A DNA stretch of 64,000 bases from Symbiodinium natans (lineage: Eukaryota > Sar > Dinophyceae > Suessiales > Symbiodiniaceae), in assembly GCA_905221605.1 (NCBI GenBank), contig CAJNDS010000539.1, forward strand, positions 1 to 64,000, in the 5' to 3' direction. Under the pieces are notes generated by a model. That model worked only from the letters and a program-made list of their open reading frames with translations, had not been told where the DNA came from and searched no databases. The translations under genes were made by a program, and so were the position numbers. Position 1 is the first letter of the stretch. Every line of letters starts with the position of its first letter. This document shows, in pieces, positions 52,534-64,000 of the stretch.

Positions 52534-52915
52534 TTAAGACTTGATGTTCAGGGTCTGTGTTTTTTCACCTCACTGAGCCTTCTTTTCTTAGTGTTTTCGC
52601 GGGCGGGATTTTAAACCCGACCCGCCCCCCCCCCCCTTCTTTAAAAACAAAAAACTAAAATCTAAAAGAAATCCGAGATGAATATAATTCAAAATGGTGC
52701 TTCTTGTTATTCAAAATTGCGGTCACCGAAAACTTCCTGGAGATTTTGGCATGGCTTCAAACAACTAAGCACGGTTTTTTTTTTTGGACAAGCCTATAGA
52801 ACCCAGACTACCAGATGCTTTCCGGAAGACACCCACATCCTCCCGGACAGCCCTAAGTCCATTGTGGGCCTTGCCAGAGCGTTTGGTGAAGGGTCGGGCC
52901 TTAATCAAGCTCTGA

Positions 52916-53620
52916 TCATGCCTTCTTTTGGTGTCCAAGCCAGGTCCTGATGGAGTGGATAGGGTGAACTTGAAGGCTAATTACTGCAGTGGCCTTCGGC
53001 ACGGAAAATGTGGCAGGCCCTGTAGTGTGAGCCTCTGATATTGACCTCATGGCCTCATAAAAGCATGTAGCGGTTCTGTCAACTAGGCAGATGCCAAATC
53101 CTTTTGGCCAAGGCTGCAAGAGTCGCCCCGATGAGCTGGGCATTCTGGTAGATGAGGCCGTGGAAGCATAAAAGTTCATTCTGGCGAAAGCTTGGACATG
53201 TTTGAACCGATCATGAAGCAGTTGCTCCCGATCTGACAGCCTTCTGCCACCACAATGAGCAGGCAGACATGGTGCCTTAATTTTTTGCTGAGTAAGTGCG
53301 AGTGCGGAAGGCGGGCCCCAAGACCCACGAGTTGTTGCAGGCTGGTGACGGGCCTTGGGTATTCCACAAGTCCAAATGCTCCAAGTGTGATGTTTACACT
53401 GCCTCTGGCAATTCTTCCATGGGTGGCAAGTGCCGCACATCATGCTGTGGCAAACAGGGCCGTGCTTAAACCGCCGACAAGGGAAGGGTTTTTCCCCGCG
53501 CAGTGTTGCAGCATTCTTCATGTTCTGCCAGGAACACGGTACGGCTCCAAGCTTATTTTGCATGCCTTCTGAACCAAGACCTGGCACGTACTTTGAGAAC
53601 CGAGAGCATGATTCCACCAA
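52916..53620 (-). CDS. possible coding segment, 234 codons, unrecognised
   Basis: A 705-bp minus frame. Parts read like protein (LSDREQLLHDRFKHVQAFAR; GFGICLVDRTATCFYEAMRS), other parts do not. Overlapping plus frames of ~100 codons exist. It lies upstream of the second methyltransferase on the same strand. Confidence 0.3.
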   Translation of the reverse strand: MVESCSRFSKYVPGLGSEGMQNKLGAVPCSWQNMKNAATLRGEKPFPCRRFKHGPVCHSMMCGTCHPWKNCQRQCKHHTWSIWTCGIPKARHQPATTRGSWGPPSALALTQQKIKAPCLPAHCGGRRLSDREQLLHDRFKHVQAFARMNFYASTASSTRMPSSSGRLLQPWPKGFGICLVDRTATCFYEAMRSISEAHTTGPATFSVPKATAVISLQVHPIHSIRTWLGHQKKA

Positions 53621-53837
53621 CCTTCCCCCCAGAGGACAAGGAGGGTTGACACCTTGCCATCCCCAGCCATGTCGCCAGGCAAAAGCTTGAAAAGCTTGGA
53701 AGCCTAACGAAAGTGCTGGTAGTGCTGGAACAGCACAAGTAATGCAAAGTGGGTTCGGAGACTCAGTGCCGCTAGGACACAGGGTTTATAGGGGTCGGTT
53801 CTTTAAGCTGAAAAACCAAAAATGCTTCAAAAAAATA

Positions 53838-53847
53838 TACATATATA

Positions 53848-53878
<31 letters not shown>

Positions 53879-53932
53879 TTTTCTGTTTATATTTATATTT
53901 ATTTATTATTATTTATTTATTTATGTATATGC
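53838..53932. repeat. AT-rich (AT)n / TTTA stretch
   Basis: Alternating ATATAC/TATATG followed by TTTATATTTATT runs. No coding value despite open frames. Confidence 0.7.
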
Positions 53933-53949
53933 ACCTTTTTTCATGGCCT

Positions 53950-56900
53950 CTAGGGAGCTGCGCCAGGGCTGCCGGGGCTTGGTTGGCCTCAGCTTCCGGT
54001 CCTTCACCAGGTATGAGCCTAACCATCCAGAGCCTTATATGCAGCAAATTAAGGAATGGCGGTTTGTTAGGGTTCAGATTGTTCAGGGTGGAAGGCTGGA
54101 GGAATCTTCTGATATCATGGTTTCTATTCCAGCTTATTCACGATGACCCGATCTGGCCCACGTAGGCGGGCACCAAGAACAAGTACGAGGTGCTAGATAA
54201 AATGGAATGCAAGACCAGACCATGCCTTGAAAGTGTTTTGTGATTTTTGCACGCCAATAACTTAAAACCTCTTGTGGTGTTTGCCGCATCTTCTAGTGCA
54301 ACCAGTCCTCTTTCTTAATAATGTCTCGCTGTGTTGTCCTCGGGAGGAGTGGACTCGTAGGTTTGTGCGAACAGCCCAAAGTGCACACAGGCTGCTCGGC
54401 AGCTTTGTATTTCCGTCCGTCCGTGTTCTCAAAGTCCAACAACCCGCAGTGTACCGTGGTGTCTCAAGGGGGCCTCATTGCTTGAATCCCGACTTGCCTT
54501 GGTTTTGTTTGTTTTGTTTGTGCTCCTCTCTTCCACTATTCTATTTTGACGTGCCAAGAGAATCGAGGAAAATGCCCGCTGTCTGGTGGCCGAGAGTGGT
54601 ATGCCCCAAGCGTTCTTGCAGTTCAGCTTCCCTGCAAACACGGTGCGGGTTGTGGGTGAGCTGGTGGATGTCTCAGATGACACTTGGGCATGCATTAGCT
54701 GTCTACTAGCATGTTGACATGTTCAGTTGCACATGCCATGGACGGTAGTAAGATGCGATTAGCCTTGTCAGTCAGAGCACAAGAGCCTCCCGTTCCCGAA
54801 CCTCAGTATTTCATGAAGCAAAAACGTTGGAATTGGGCAGGGATGGATTCATACGGGCTCGGGATCTGGGAGTGAGACTGAGATAACATGGGATTCTCAG
54901 AGTTGCGCAGGCCTTGATGAAGCAGCAGAGTTCGGTCACCATGCCCAGTGGCCGGACATTCCGGTGTTGCATGAAGGAGCTGAAGAGCACATGTGCACAT
55001 ATGTCAGCCACATATTAGTTCTGCTGTCCATTTGCTTGTGCGTGAGCCTGCCGTTCTGGAAGTTCTACCTTGATGTGTTGCGACCCCCATATACATCTCG
55101 TAGTGATGCAGTGTCTGTGCGCGTGCGTGTGCAGTAAAGCAAGGACTCTAGGTTATATTATCGTTCAAGCAGGAAGCATTTCAGAGTGGTTTCAGAGTGG
55201 TTGGCTGGTGCAGCCTCCCCCCCCTTCCCAGCCCAACCCCACAGCCACCCCGAAATTAGAGCAAGCAACAGCGGGCGGCTAACATCTGACAATGGCTAGT
55301 TTCGGCTAGTTGACATGGGAGACACATGGCCTCTGTTGTCATCTTTTGAATTAGAATGGTGCGCACTTCTGTCAGGGTGCTTGGGGCTTTGGAAGGAAGC
55401 TGTTGGCAACTTGCGTTTGCAGGAGGATGGTCGGCATGCCTACCTGGTAGCGCAGCAGTACCTTGGAGCTGTTGTGGTCGGGACAGCTGGCAATGCTGCG
55501 ACACGTTGTGCAACAGTTGCGAGTAAAAGTGCATTGCTGCCAAATCCTGACAACTGAACAACGGCCCAGAGCTTGCTTAAGGAAGAACAAGTTTGATGGC
55601 ACCGTCTTGCAAAGGCTCCAGGACATCCATCAACAACCATCTGTGGGTTTAGGGTTCAGGGATGTCACGTTGGACGCTTACCTGTGAGAGCCCAGAAGGA
55701 GACGGCCGAATATGAGCATGAGAGATCTTAGAGATCAGGCAAGCTCAGTGGGAGTCATATGTTGCTCGTGCAGTGTCTTGTCAAGGGTTTGCAGTAGGGG
55801 CAGTACGGGGCAGGTGGCACATTACATCACATTGCCGTCGCAGCAATCGCGGCTGATAATGTGTATGTGTGTGTGTGTCTTTCAGTGGCCAACCTTAGAG
55901 TAGTGGATTCGTGACCCTGTCGGACATCATGTTCAGTCAAAAGCGGAATGGCCTCTCTAAATTACTCACCTGAGCTGCGGACTTTTGCTTCTTTCGGTGC
56001 TCTATGGAAAAGTTGAAATGAGGACGGTGCTTCGCACGCTATGGAAAAGTTGAAATGAGGACGGTGCTTCGCGTGCGCGCTGGCGCGCATGCGGGCGTGA
56101 GCACGCGGAAAGGTTTCGGGAAAGCTCCGCAGAAAGCGCGGAGTCGAGTGGGTTGCAGGGATTTTACCCAATGATAACTGCTCGAGTGTGCTCCCGCGAT
56201 TTCGGGACTTTCGCCAATTGTGATGCCTCATAAGACATTGCTGTTACTACAAACCTCTTTGGTGGGAGGGTTCGCCGAAGCACACTGGCAAAGTTGAAGC
56301 TACCAAGACTTCTGCGGACGGTTCGTGCGGAAGGCCTCACCATAGATGCCTTGTCTCAAAAATTCTCCTACGGCATTGTGCATGGTTTCTCAATTAATAG
56401 CCCTAGGAGATCCGAGGAGCATCAGCACACGACAAAAACTGACAGCTGTCCCCAGTGAGGATCTGCTGCGCCTTCGGAAGCAGGCTGTATTATCATGTGC
56501 TCTTTATCATATAATTATGCACTTGCTTTTGTGAAGGGCTTGCACCAGGCAACGACACTCGCTACAGGTATAGATGCAATCCTTTTTTGGCCCTGCACTT
56601 CGAGACATCTCGGCGTCATTTCGCAGGATAATATCGGCGCCTTCTCCAACAAGAAGTGTGCGGGCCTCTTGGGTGTTGGGTATCACTCCTGGAACAAGTG
56701 GACGGGCAATCGATGCCTGGTGCTGTCCTCGCGCATCCCGCAGGACGCGCCTTGAAGCCGCGTTGAGATTCGGTTTGGAATGCCATGATGCAGAGCCTCA
56801 AGCTCACTTGAAACACTACTGATACTGCGACTGTACTCGTCCGCAAGATGCAAGAGACCTCAGTGAGGGTGTGCTCCATACGTGGAGCCGGCATACATAT

Positions 56901-57900
56901 GCCAAACCTAGAAGGGCATCTTCACGCCAAGTTCATGCATTGTTTTGGGAAGGAAGCCATGCAAGTCCTGGGGTGGACTTTGCAGCCTACGATCACCGAA
57001 GAGAGCCCTTCGGCTTTAGAAAGGATGAGGGGATGTGCTGCCACCGGAAGTTCCCGAATGCCTGTCGGCGTTCCACAATTGTGGAAGATGAGGGGCTGTT
57101 CCTGGTATCATGGCTGGGTTGTGAAGTCCTGTAGCTTGCAGATCGGAGCCTAAGGCTTGCTTCCTGAAGAGACTTCAAATCCAGAGGAGACCGGAACGTT
57201 GCGGAAAGAGATAGAGAAGATGGCACTCAGAGCCAGTCTTGCTTGTCACTAGCTGAGCAATGAGAGGGGGAGTGAAGGATGTTGGAGCCTCGGGCAAGAT
57301 CCAGGCGCCAATGACTCAATGAGAACCCGTATATTCCCCTGGGGATTTGTTTTTGTTTATATAAAACCCCAAGAGAGCATTAAAAATACTATTTTTATTG
57401 AGGTTCTAAGGGGAGTATAGACCCGAATTGCTATGTTCAGGAGGCAACCCCTACTGGCAACCGCCAGCTCAATAAGCAAGAGTCGAGCATCACCGACGAG
57501 ATCGAGGAGAAGAGGGCCGTGACATGCCGTGACCATGACGTGAATGCTTTAAGTGAAAACATATCCGTCTTGGGCTCCAGGAGTCAGGCAAACAAGCCTG
57601 CAAAATGACAGTTTGCGGGCCCCACCAAACATGTCGTAGCGATTGTAGTGACAAAACACATTACGTGGCGCGCCGGGAACTGCTAGGAGGCCGAAGCTGT
57701 CAAAATCGATGAGGAGGTGGCTGAGGACACAGTCCAGAACGCGGAGCAGGAGCATGCAGACCAATTTAGCGGGCCAAGTTATTTTGGTATTGCGGAGTAG
57801 AAGCGAGAAATTCTGTAGCTCGTAGGAATAGCAGTCCGTCGGAGTTGTTGTTTTTGGGCTTTGGTCTTGAGTGTTGCATGTTTTCGAATACAGCAGAAAG
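53950..57900. other. no firmly supported gene
   Basis: Short frames only. Weak exon candidates: plus 56920-57134 (EGSHASPGVDFAAYDHRREP; KFPNACRRSTIVEDEGLFLV) and plus 56495-56755. Two or more are probably chance. Confidence 0.4.
56002..56074 (+). repeat. 36-37-bp tandem duplication
   Basis: CTATGGAAAAGTTGAAATGA followed by GGACGGTGCTTCGC occurs twice back to back, with ends CACG and GTGC. Confidence 0.85.
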
Positions 57901-57984
57901 AGCAGATGTTGAAGGCATCGCGCATGGTCTGGACTTGCAAAGAAGGACTGCCAAGTGACACTAGCAACCGTTGTCAGGCCTGAA

Positions 57985-58355
57985 TGAGGAATCATGCCTT
58001 TGTCCGCTAGCGAGCCAGGAAGAGCAAGAGCCGGTGTCTTCGAGCAGCGCTCCGCTAGAGAGCCAGGAAGAGCAAGAGCCGGTGTCTTCGAGCAACGATC
58101 AAGACGGCGGTGAGGAACCTGTCCACGAATTACTGTGCGTTTGTAGACTCTGTCGCAAGCACTGTAAAGCGCCGCTGCCCTTGTGTGAAGGTCTTGCAGG
58201 ATGCCCTACTACATAGTACATCCCATTCTTTCCATGTCTGTTTGAACCCCATCAAGTGCATTCACTGTCACTCTGGACAGGCTGCGTCGAGCTGGCAGCT
58301 TGCGGTCCGTGTGGTTGATGCCACATCAGGCGGGGTTGGTTCAAACAACATCTGA
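57985..58355 (+). CDS. possible exon(s) with a 42-bp in-frame duplication
   Basis: The plus frame reads LASQEEQEPVSSSSAPL then ESQEEQEPVSSSNDQDGGEE, a 14-codon unit present twice (about 58010-58095). A second frame opens at about 58120 with YCAFVDSVASTVKRRCPCVK and VCLNPIKCIHCHSGQAASS, ending in TGA. A small intron could join them. Unrecognised. Confidence 0.35.
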
Positions 58356-58404
58356 CAAAGACACAGCTAATGCCGATGAACTTCCTGAGCTCTAACGTCG
58401 AGTA

Positions 58405-58505
58405 GTGGCACTATATAATGATAGAATAACATAATAATATACTTATATATTATTATAGTAATTCATAATATTGTAGTATTAAACTGTACTAATATAATTT
58501 TGTAA
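58405..58505. other. AT-rich stretch
   Basis: ATAATA/TATTAT runs, no frame. It resembles the intronic AT-rich stretches of the 35-38 kb region. Confidence 0.6.
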
Positions 58506-59779
58506 TGCTGGAAGCTGGGCGCAGAGCCTCAGAATAGCCTGCTGTTGACACGCAAGGTCTGCGGAAGGCGCCCGCGTAAAATTTTGCTGAGGAAGAGCTA
58601 AGCCGCCTCCCAGGGTTCCCATGCATTCGACTTCCACGACGTAGGCCTTTCCGAAACAGGCAGTATAGTTGTGGTCGCAAAAACCGTTTTTTTCGTTTCA
58701 CCCTGGCTCCCCCATCAGCTTCTCTGGCATCATGATCTGTTCGGTTGAAGATATCCTACTTGCGTACAGCGCGCAGCGTGAGGCGGTCTGTGCACAGCCT
58801 TCGTTTTCACTATCGGCTGAAGCTTCCAACTTCGTTGCTTTTCAACAACTGGTTCGGTCTCTCTGCAAGTCTCCAGAACCGCTGTCAAAGTGCCGCGAAT
58901 AGCCCACCACGGTACAAAGTGATGTGGATCTGGCCTTCAGGCAATACACTGAAGTCTGTGCCGATCCAGATCCTCAACAAGAAGAAGACAGTGCTTGCTG
59001 AGGTCAGGATTTGGGGTCGATTTCGCTGTTCATGTCGGAAATGGTAAGGTGAGTTCCACATGTTCCACAGTTCAGTTTGGCACTGTGTCGACAGTGGAGC
59101 TACACGCGTCCCCCTTGAAAGTGTGATGGATGTATAATCATTGAGTCAATGAGCCTGGGACTGATATTGGAGACGCCAGGGGGAGACTTCGCAAGTGGGA
59201 ATGGCCACAGTCAACGTGGCTCAGGAAGAGGACGTCGTGTTATTTGGCCGCAGCATGTTGCAGCAATCTCCGCCACTTCTCACGTCTTACGCTGATACCA
59301 GATGCCAAGGTTCCTAGCGATATCGAGACAAGGCTATATGGCCATGAAGCGTCGCTACATAAGGCCCTCATGTCTGCACCAAGACAGGTTGCCGCCTTGC
59401 TCTTTGCTGCATTGCTCAGTTTTTCGCCCTCAACCTCCTGTCGCAGGTCCCGTCAATGCGGCGGTGGAGACAAGTGTATCACGCAATGCGCACTCAGCCC
59501 CACATTCTGATCATTGAATGATCCATCTCGGGCTTCGTAGCGCAGATAAAGCCGTGCCAAGATCTGCCGAGCTAGAAGGCACTGCCAGAAAGACCTGCTC
59601 GAACCTGCACAAGCACATGAGCAGCTTCACCAAAAAGCGATGATGGAAGCAAGTTTGGCTTCGACATGCTGTGGGGCTTGTGTGCGCGAGTGAGTTCACA
59701 GCCCTGCCATCCGGCCATCCTACACTTGATTAGCTTGTGTGAGCGCTGCAGGAGCTTCCGGCTGCTGCTGCACTTGCTG

Positions 59780-60070
59780 TGGACAGAGGCGCGTGAGAAC
59801 TGTTCGTGGATGGGCGCACTGTGGTTCGCATATGTTGTGGTTGCGGACATGTTCGAAGACCATGACATGCATGTGTGGCATAATGTTGCAAACCAGCGCA
59901 GATCAGGGAACGGGATCCGCCTGCAACTGGCCCTCTCTTTGCCGAAGGCGGCGCATGTGAAGAGTCGGTGCAAAGTAATTGTCGTGATTGGCGATTCAGA
60001 GTCCCTAACTGTCAGCATGCGCAGCAATGTGCAAGTACATAGTTGCTTTGTCCTGCTTATTTTGGCTTAG
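59780..60070 (+). CDS. possible exon, weak
   Basis: The plus frame reads RENCSWMGALWFAYVVVADM, then FEDHDMHVWHNVANQRRSGN and ends at TAG. An antisense frame of similar length competes. Unrecognised. Confidence 0.2.
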   Translation, partial: WTEARENCSWMGALWFAYVVVADMFEDHDMHVWHNVANQRRSGNGIRLQLALSLPKAAHVKSRCKVIVVIGDSESLTVSMRSNVQVHSCFVLLILA

Positions 60071-60496
60071 GCACCTTGCTGTGGTGCTTGTAAGATAGTG
60101 CTGCTAGCACCTTGCTTGTCGGCTTGTCCTAGGAGAATCGGCTTCAAAACCTAGTCTCGGGTCAGCTGTTATAGTAGCCTAGGACTTGATGGGCTTTCTC
60201 ACCCTTCATGGCACGCGGCGTACCCAGACCCATTCTGCAGCTGCAGTATGGATACATAATATGAACCAAGAAATAGTCAGAGTCCCGGGCCCTAATCCAA
60301 ACTCATGACATTTGTACCCAGCATGTCGTGCAGAAGCCTGCAGTCGTGATCACAGGCGCCGCCCACTCGCTCCTCGCGTCTCATCGCCAGCCGAATCGCC
60401 TCTCCCTTTCGACAAGGCACCCTTTACCTTTGCAGTAGCCGCAATGGTGGGCCAGTCCGTGCGATTAATGCCCGTCGACATACAAGTAGTGGTCCT

Positions 60497-60652
60497 GGGT
60501 AGTGGTAGTGGTAGTCGTAGCGGTGGTGGTGGTGGTGGTGGTGGTGGCGGCGGTCGTCGTCGTCGTCCTCGTCCTCGTCGTCCTCGTCCTCCTCGTCCTC
60601 CTCGTCCTCGTCCTGGTCCTCGTCCTCCTCGTCGTCGTAGAGTTCTCGAGCC
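60497..60652 (+). repeat. compound trinucleotide tract (GGT, CGT, CCT)
   Basis: About 150 bases of (GGT)n passing into (CGT)n and mixed CCT/CGT units. Read as protein it gives poly-Gly then Arg/Pro on plus, or poly-Asp/Glu then poly-His on minus. Neither frame has a supported gene around it. Confidence 0.8.
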
Positions 60653-62194
60653 GCCCACCGCCCACCATCAACCAGGAGTTCGCAGCTCTGACTTTGCAGA
60701 TGCTGCGGTGGCCACCCTAGGCAGGAGAAGCTTGTGATCGTTTTTGGGGATCGGGGATGCACGAGAGGAGTTCATGGCTATATGGCCGGTCGCAGCATTG
60801 GCACGAGTGATATGCTAAAGTGGTGGCTTTTCGGCGTTGGTGCACACACGCACACATGCACCTTTCGTCCAACTGTTGGACACGTGCTTCAGTCGATTTC
60901 GTGCGGATCACCGCGCCGGCCCCCTTGCGATGGCTTGACAACTGCCGAGCGGCTTGAAGGCAGAAGATGGAAGAAGTTGTTGAAAATTTGGGATGACCAC
61001 ACACACCTTGCAAGTTTTGCGATTTGGTGGAGCATGAGTTCTAGAGATCTTCCAACGTTCGGACATTGGCAAGTGCTTTCCAAGGTGCAGAACACGTCCA
61101 TGTTGTCCTCGGCGTTGTGGCGATGCCTTTGCTACGGAAACGAGGCCTATGCCCAGCCCTCAGGCAACAGCTCACCACCAAGCATGTGCATGCAGCCACT
61201 TGACTTGTGCACGGCCCGAAAGCTGCTTGCGTAGGGTAGCGTGTGTGTGCACAATGTCGCTTTCTTAAACCTGATATGGGCACCACGCAAGAAGCAGAAC
61301 CAGTCATGTCAAATCAGCAGTCATGCAGAGCCGCGCCTCCTTGAAAAGATTGACTGGAAAAAGGGCAGTGCCCTTAGGCACATCCTGATACAGAGAGGCA
61401 GACTCTCCAGAGGACGCATCAGAAAGGCTCCACCAATTGAACATGCTCAGGGGCCACAGCTTTTTGGTTGCATGCAAGATCGCAGTACTCATGAGATGGA
61501 CCCTCCCAGCTACATTGCTGTCGACGGGGACACGGATGAAGAGGTCGGGCGTTGCAGCCAAACACTACTGATGTGTGCGCCGGAGACCCGGCCCCAGAAT
61601 GGACATATATGTATACACAATCACAGCAACAAATTGGAATTATAGCTACCGAACAGTATTAGCACAAATGTGTGCCTATACAGCATAATACTAGAAATAC
61701 ATGTATGTATCATTCAAGCCTCTGTCTGCGACGGCAAGCGAGACGAAACATGAAGGTTGCATTGCAACGTAGCTGTCCAAGCAACTCCTAGAATCCCTTG
61801 TGCGTGTAAGGGGCATAAGGGAATCGAGGTCTCAAGACTATTCCGAGCACGCATCCACTGACTCCTCTTCAGAATTTGCCACAACCAAGGAGGCAAGCCC
61901 CGGCCCTTGGGCTGCTGTAAACGTTGGCGTGCTTGCCTGGTCTCTCGCAATGCATCCCGTCGGTGGAACTTTTCACGCAGCTGTCCTAGTGCTGGGAAGG
62001 CGCTTGGGGGTGTTGAGCCATCGGAGGGTGTGCTGTCACTGTTATAGTGGAGACGTTCTATGAACAGGCCGAGCAAGTGCAGAGTACGAGGGTTTCAAAG
62101 AGGAAAGGTGCCGTGACAAACCCTTGACTCCTTTGTTGTTCCTATGGCTGGTTGTTGTTGTGTGGCATAGCTGCGCTGCAACCCAAGGCTGGCC

Positions 62195-62572
62195 GTAATC
62201 ATGTTGGACAGCGGTCGGCGGGACGAGTTCCGATCCCAAATGTACTTATTCTGGAGCTTTGCCACGACATTCGTATGGGTGCTGGAAGTTGGCCTCAGTT
62301 GTTGGTATGTTGGAAAGCAGTCATCTTTCAGAGAAGCGGTAGAGCTTGCCATCGCAGCCTACCTGACATACGAGTCAGCTGTCACCATGTGGAAGCACTG
62401 GTGTCGGCCTGACAAGCAAGTTGAAGGAGAGGTGGCAGATGTGGGGCTCAACGCCGCAATATATTTTTATGCCTCAGAAGAGACCTGCTTCCTGACATGG
62501 CAACAGTGGCAACAGTGGCGCCGTGTGTTCCGCCGAAGTGGGCAGACGATGCAAGTGCAAGACGAGGCGTAA
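62195..62572 (+). CDS. probable exon of a membrane-type protein
   Basis: The plus frame reads RRDEFRSQMYLFWSFATTFV, WVLEVGLSCWYVGKQSSFRE, AVELAIAAYLTYESAVTMWK and ends AIYFYASEETCFLTWQQWQQ then WRRVFRRSGQ before TAA. One strong hydrophobic segment and aromatic-rich sequence. A frame just upstream (about 61905-62056, VNVGVLAWSLAMHPVGGTFH) may be another exon. Unrecognised. Confidence 0.4.
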   Translation, partial: VIMLDSGRRDEFRSQMYLFWSFATTFVWVLEVGLSCWYVGKQSSFREAVELAIAAYLTYESAVTMWKHWCRPDKQVEGEVADVGLNAAIYFYASEETCFLTWQQWQQWRRVFRRSGQTMQVQDEA

Positions 62573-62779
62573 GCAGGATGTTCTGCACATGCTGATATGC
62601 TGCAGAAGCTTGTCACCAGATTCCTGCACCTACTGCAACCCCTGAATGACAACGAACGCGGCCTCCTTCTCAAAACAGCACGGCGCATCAATACTACCTG
62701 CGCTGGCATGAAAAAGGTTCGCTCGGGCGGAGATACCCGCCCTACAGATTTGGAATTTGTGGGCCGTCCTACTCTGGGT

Positions 62780-63170
62780 TGTGCATTCAGGGATTCTCTG
62801 ATAAAGACTCTTGTTGGGCACTCCAGGGATTCTCTGGAAATCTTTGGGTTGAGCGCACCCCAGGGATTCTGCGGGAACACTCATACTCTTCGGTTGGGCT
62901 CACTCCAGGCAGAAAGGGTTTGGGGTTAGGGTTTACGGTTTACGGTTTCCGGTTTAGGGCGCACTCCAGCAATTCTCTGAACTGGGGTTAGGCATTCAAG
63001 GATTCTTCGGGGATACTCCGCGGTTGGGCGCTCCAAGATTCTCCGGGGATACACTGGGGTGGCGCACTCCAGGGATTCTCTGAGGATACTCTGCTGAGCA
63101 ATCCAGGGATTCTCTCAAAATACTCCGAGGTTGAACGCTCCAGGGAGTCTCTGGGGATCTGCAGTTGGGG
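62780..63170 (+). repeat. degenerate ~42-bp repeat, about nine copies
   Basis: The unit core is CTCCAGGGATTCTCTG followed by GGGATACTC and GGTTGGGCG. Copies lie at about 62788, 62819, 62859, 62902, 62965, 62995, 63028, 63066, 63101 and 63138, with insertions; telomere-like TTAGGG fragments interrupt them at 62925-62960. Confidence 0.65.
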
Positions 63171-63299
63171 AGAAGAGCTTAGTTTAACATCTGACAACCC
63201 CACACCAAAGGTCGGGAATAAATAACATTTGTTTATATTATATATATATAGGTATATGTCTATATATACATATATGTACGTGTCTGTATATGTCTGCAT

Positions 63300-63782
63300 A
63301 TGTATTTTGAAGCGTCCTTGCCAATGTCAGAGCACCTCAACGAGGTCTACACGCTTGGCTACACTTCCACGCCGGCCTTGCCACTACGTGAAGTGATCGA
63401 AATCCAAGGATCTCTTTGCCAAGTGCAATCTCAGCCACTTTTGCTGTGTGATGCTCTGATGGGTATAGCTGACAAATGCCGTGCTGCCCATGCAGATTTT
63501 GACCGCGGTAAGGGAACAAATGAGCTGCCTCCGAAGCACTGGACAGGAGTCACGCTGCTGGATCCTGCAGAACCAGAAACCTCTGTGCGTCTGCCCTTCT
63601 CCTCCACGTGGATCGCTTCTTTGTTCGAAGATGGCGCCTTGGTAGACCAGCATCTTGCCAGCAGCAATTGCCTGGACTATGTACAAACTCCATGCTGGTT
63701 ACTTTTGGTGTTGATCCACGCCTTGGTCGAGGGCAGAGAAGCTGCACTCAGGCTGCCATATAGCATAGATGATGTCCGTTGA
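63300..63782 (+). CDS. possible coding segment, 160 codons, unrecognised
   Basis: The plus frame is open to TGA at 63780-63782. It has LREVIEIQGSLCQVQSQPLL, LPFSSTWIASLFEDGALVDQ and LLLVLIHALVEGREAALRL. Protein-like through its second half; the start is uncertain because a (TATA) tract precedes it. Confidence 0.4.
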   Translation: MYFEASLPMSEHLNEVYTLGYTSTPALPLREVIEIQGSLCQVQSQPLLLCDALMGIADKCRAAHADFDRGKGTNELPPKHWTGVTLLDPAEPETSVRLPFSSTWIASLFEDGALVDQHLASSNCLDYVQTPCWLLLVLIHALVEGREAALRLPYSIDDVR

Positions 63783-64000
63783 CAATGCGGTAGAACTGAT
63801 AACAGATGCTAAACCACGTAAAAGCCTAAATTGCCGAGGCTGCTATTGGAAAGCCATGCAGACGAGGGAATCTTGCACCTCGCCACAGCCATGGGCCTAG
63901 CCTTCAGGTTTGTCACTGGTGAGGTGTTCACCGGGGACCACTCTGTCACACCATTGCCCCCAGAGAGCTTTGAGTCATGCCAAGGTTCAGCAGCATGAGG

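Noticed and set aside
61905-62056. PPPDE-type peptidase fragment (HPVGGTFHAAVLVLGRR)
   Set aside because: Only a short resemblance around a single His; too little sequence to support the family.

Overview
The window reads as nuclear DNA of an alveolate, most likely a dinoflagellate. The evidence is coding sequence broken into many short exons with long repeat-filled introns, same-strand gene blocks, TTTAGGG telomere-type tracts far from any end, long (CT)n/(GA)n arrays, two cytosine DNA methyltransferase (C5-MTase) genes, and a gene carrying the GHTHED signature of the DUF7869-type family that is multi-copy in dinoflagellates (recalled, not searched). I see no spliced-leader gene, rRNA, tRNA, CRISPR array or bacterial operon. 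Nearly all exon borders below are approximate and were read by eye.

Layout. 1-8.1 kb: plus-strand coding segments, including the first C5-MTase (4714-6413, two exons) and an acidic protein ending at 1024. This segment is saturated with the heptamer GTCAGAC on the plus strand only (about 64 copies in 11.4 kb by eye, against 3 reverse complements). 8.6-11.1 kb: six copies of a ~190-bp repeat in alternating A and B subtypes, most bracketed by the same heptamer. The heptamer falls to background after about 11.4 kb. 11.5-26 kb: mostly non-coding or unresolved, with a few possible exons. 26.1 kb: a CT tract with a GC-rich double-hairpin element (DHE).

26.6-51.8 kb: a dense minus-strand block. In transcription order it holds a second C5-MTase (51.8 to 46.3 kb) with an arginine/serine-rich reading frame lodged between its motif VIII and motif IX/X exons; a gene starting at 46111; the DUF7869-like gene starting at 44147; then about 30 exons of one or more unrecognised genes, becoming lysine-rich and acidic toward 27 kb. 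Their introns carry CT tracts, DHEs and telomere-type arrays. One intron (31052-30814) is mostly telomere repeat. 52.0-52.55 kb: a CT-rich block with three and a half DHEs just upstream of the minus block. 52.9-64 kb: sparse possible exons, several short tandem duplications and a degenerate ~42-bp repeat.

Strongest leads: the strand-specific GTCAGAC island running through coding sequence in all three codon phases; the DHE family, which shows base-pair covariation and sits at polypyrimidine-CAG junctions; and the telomere-array intron.
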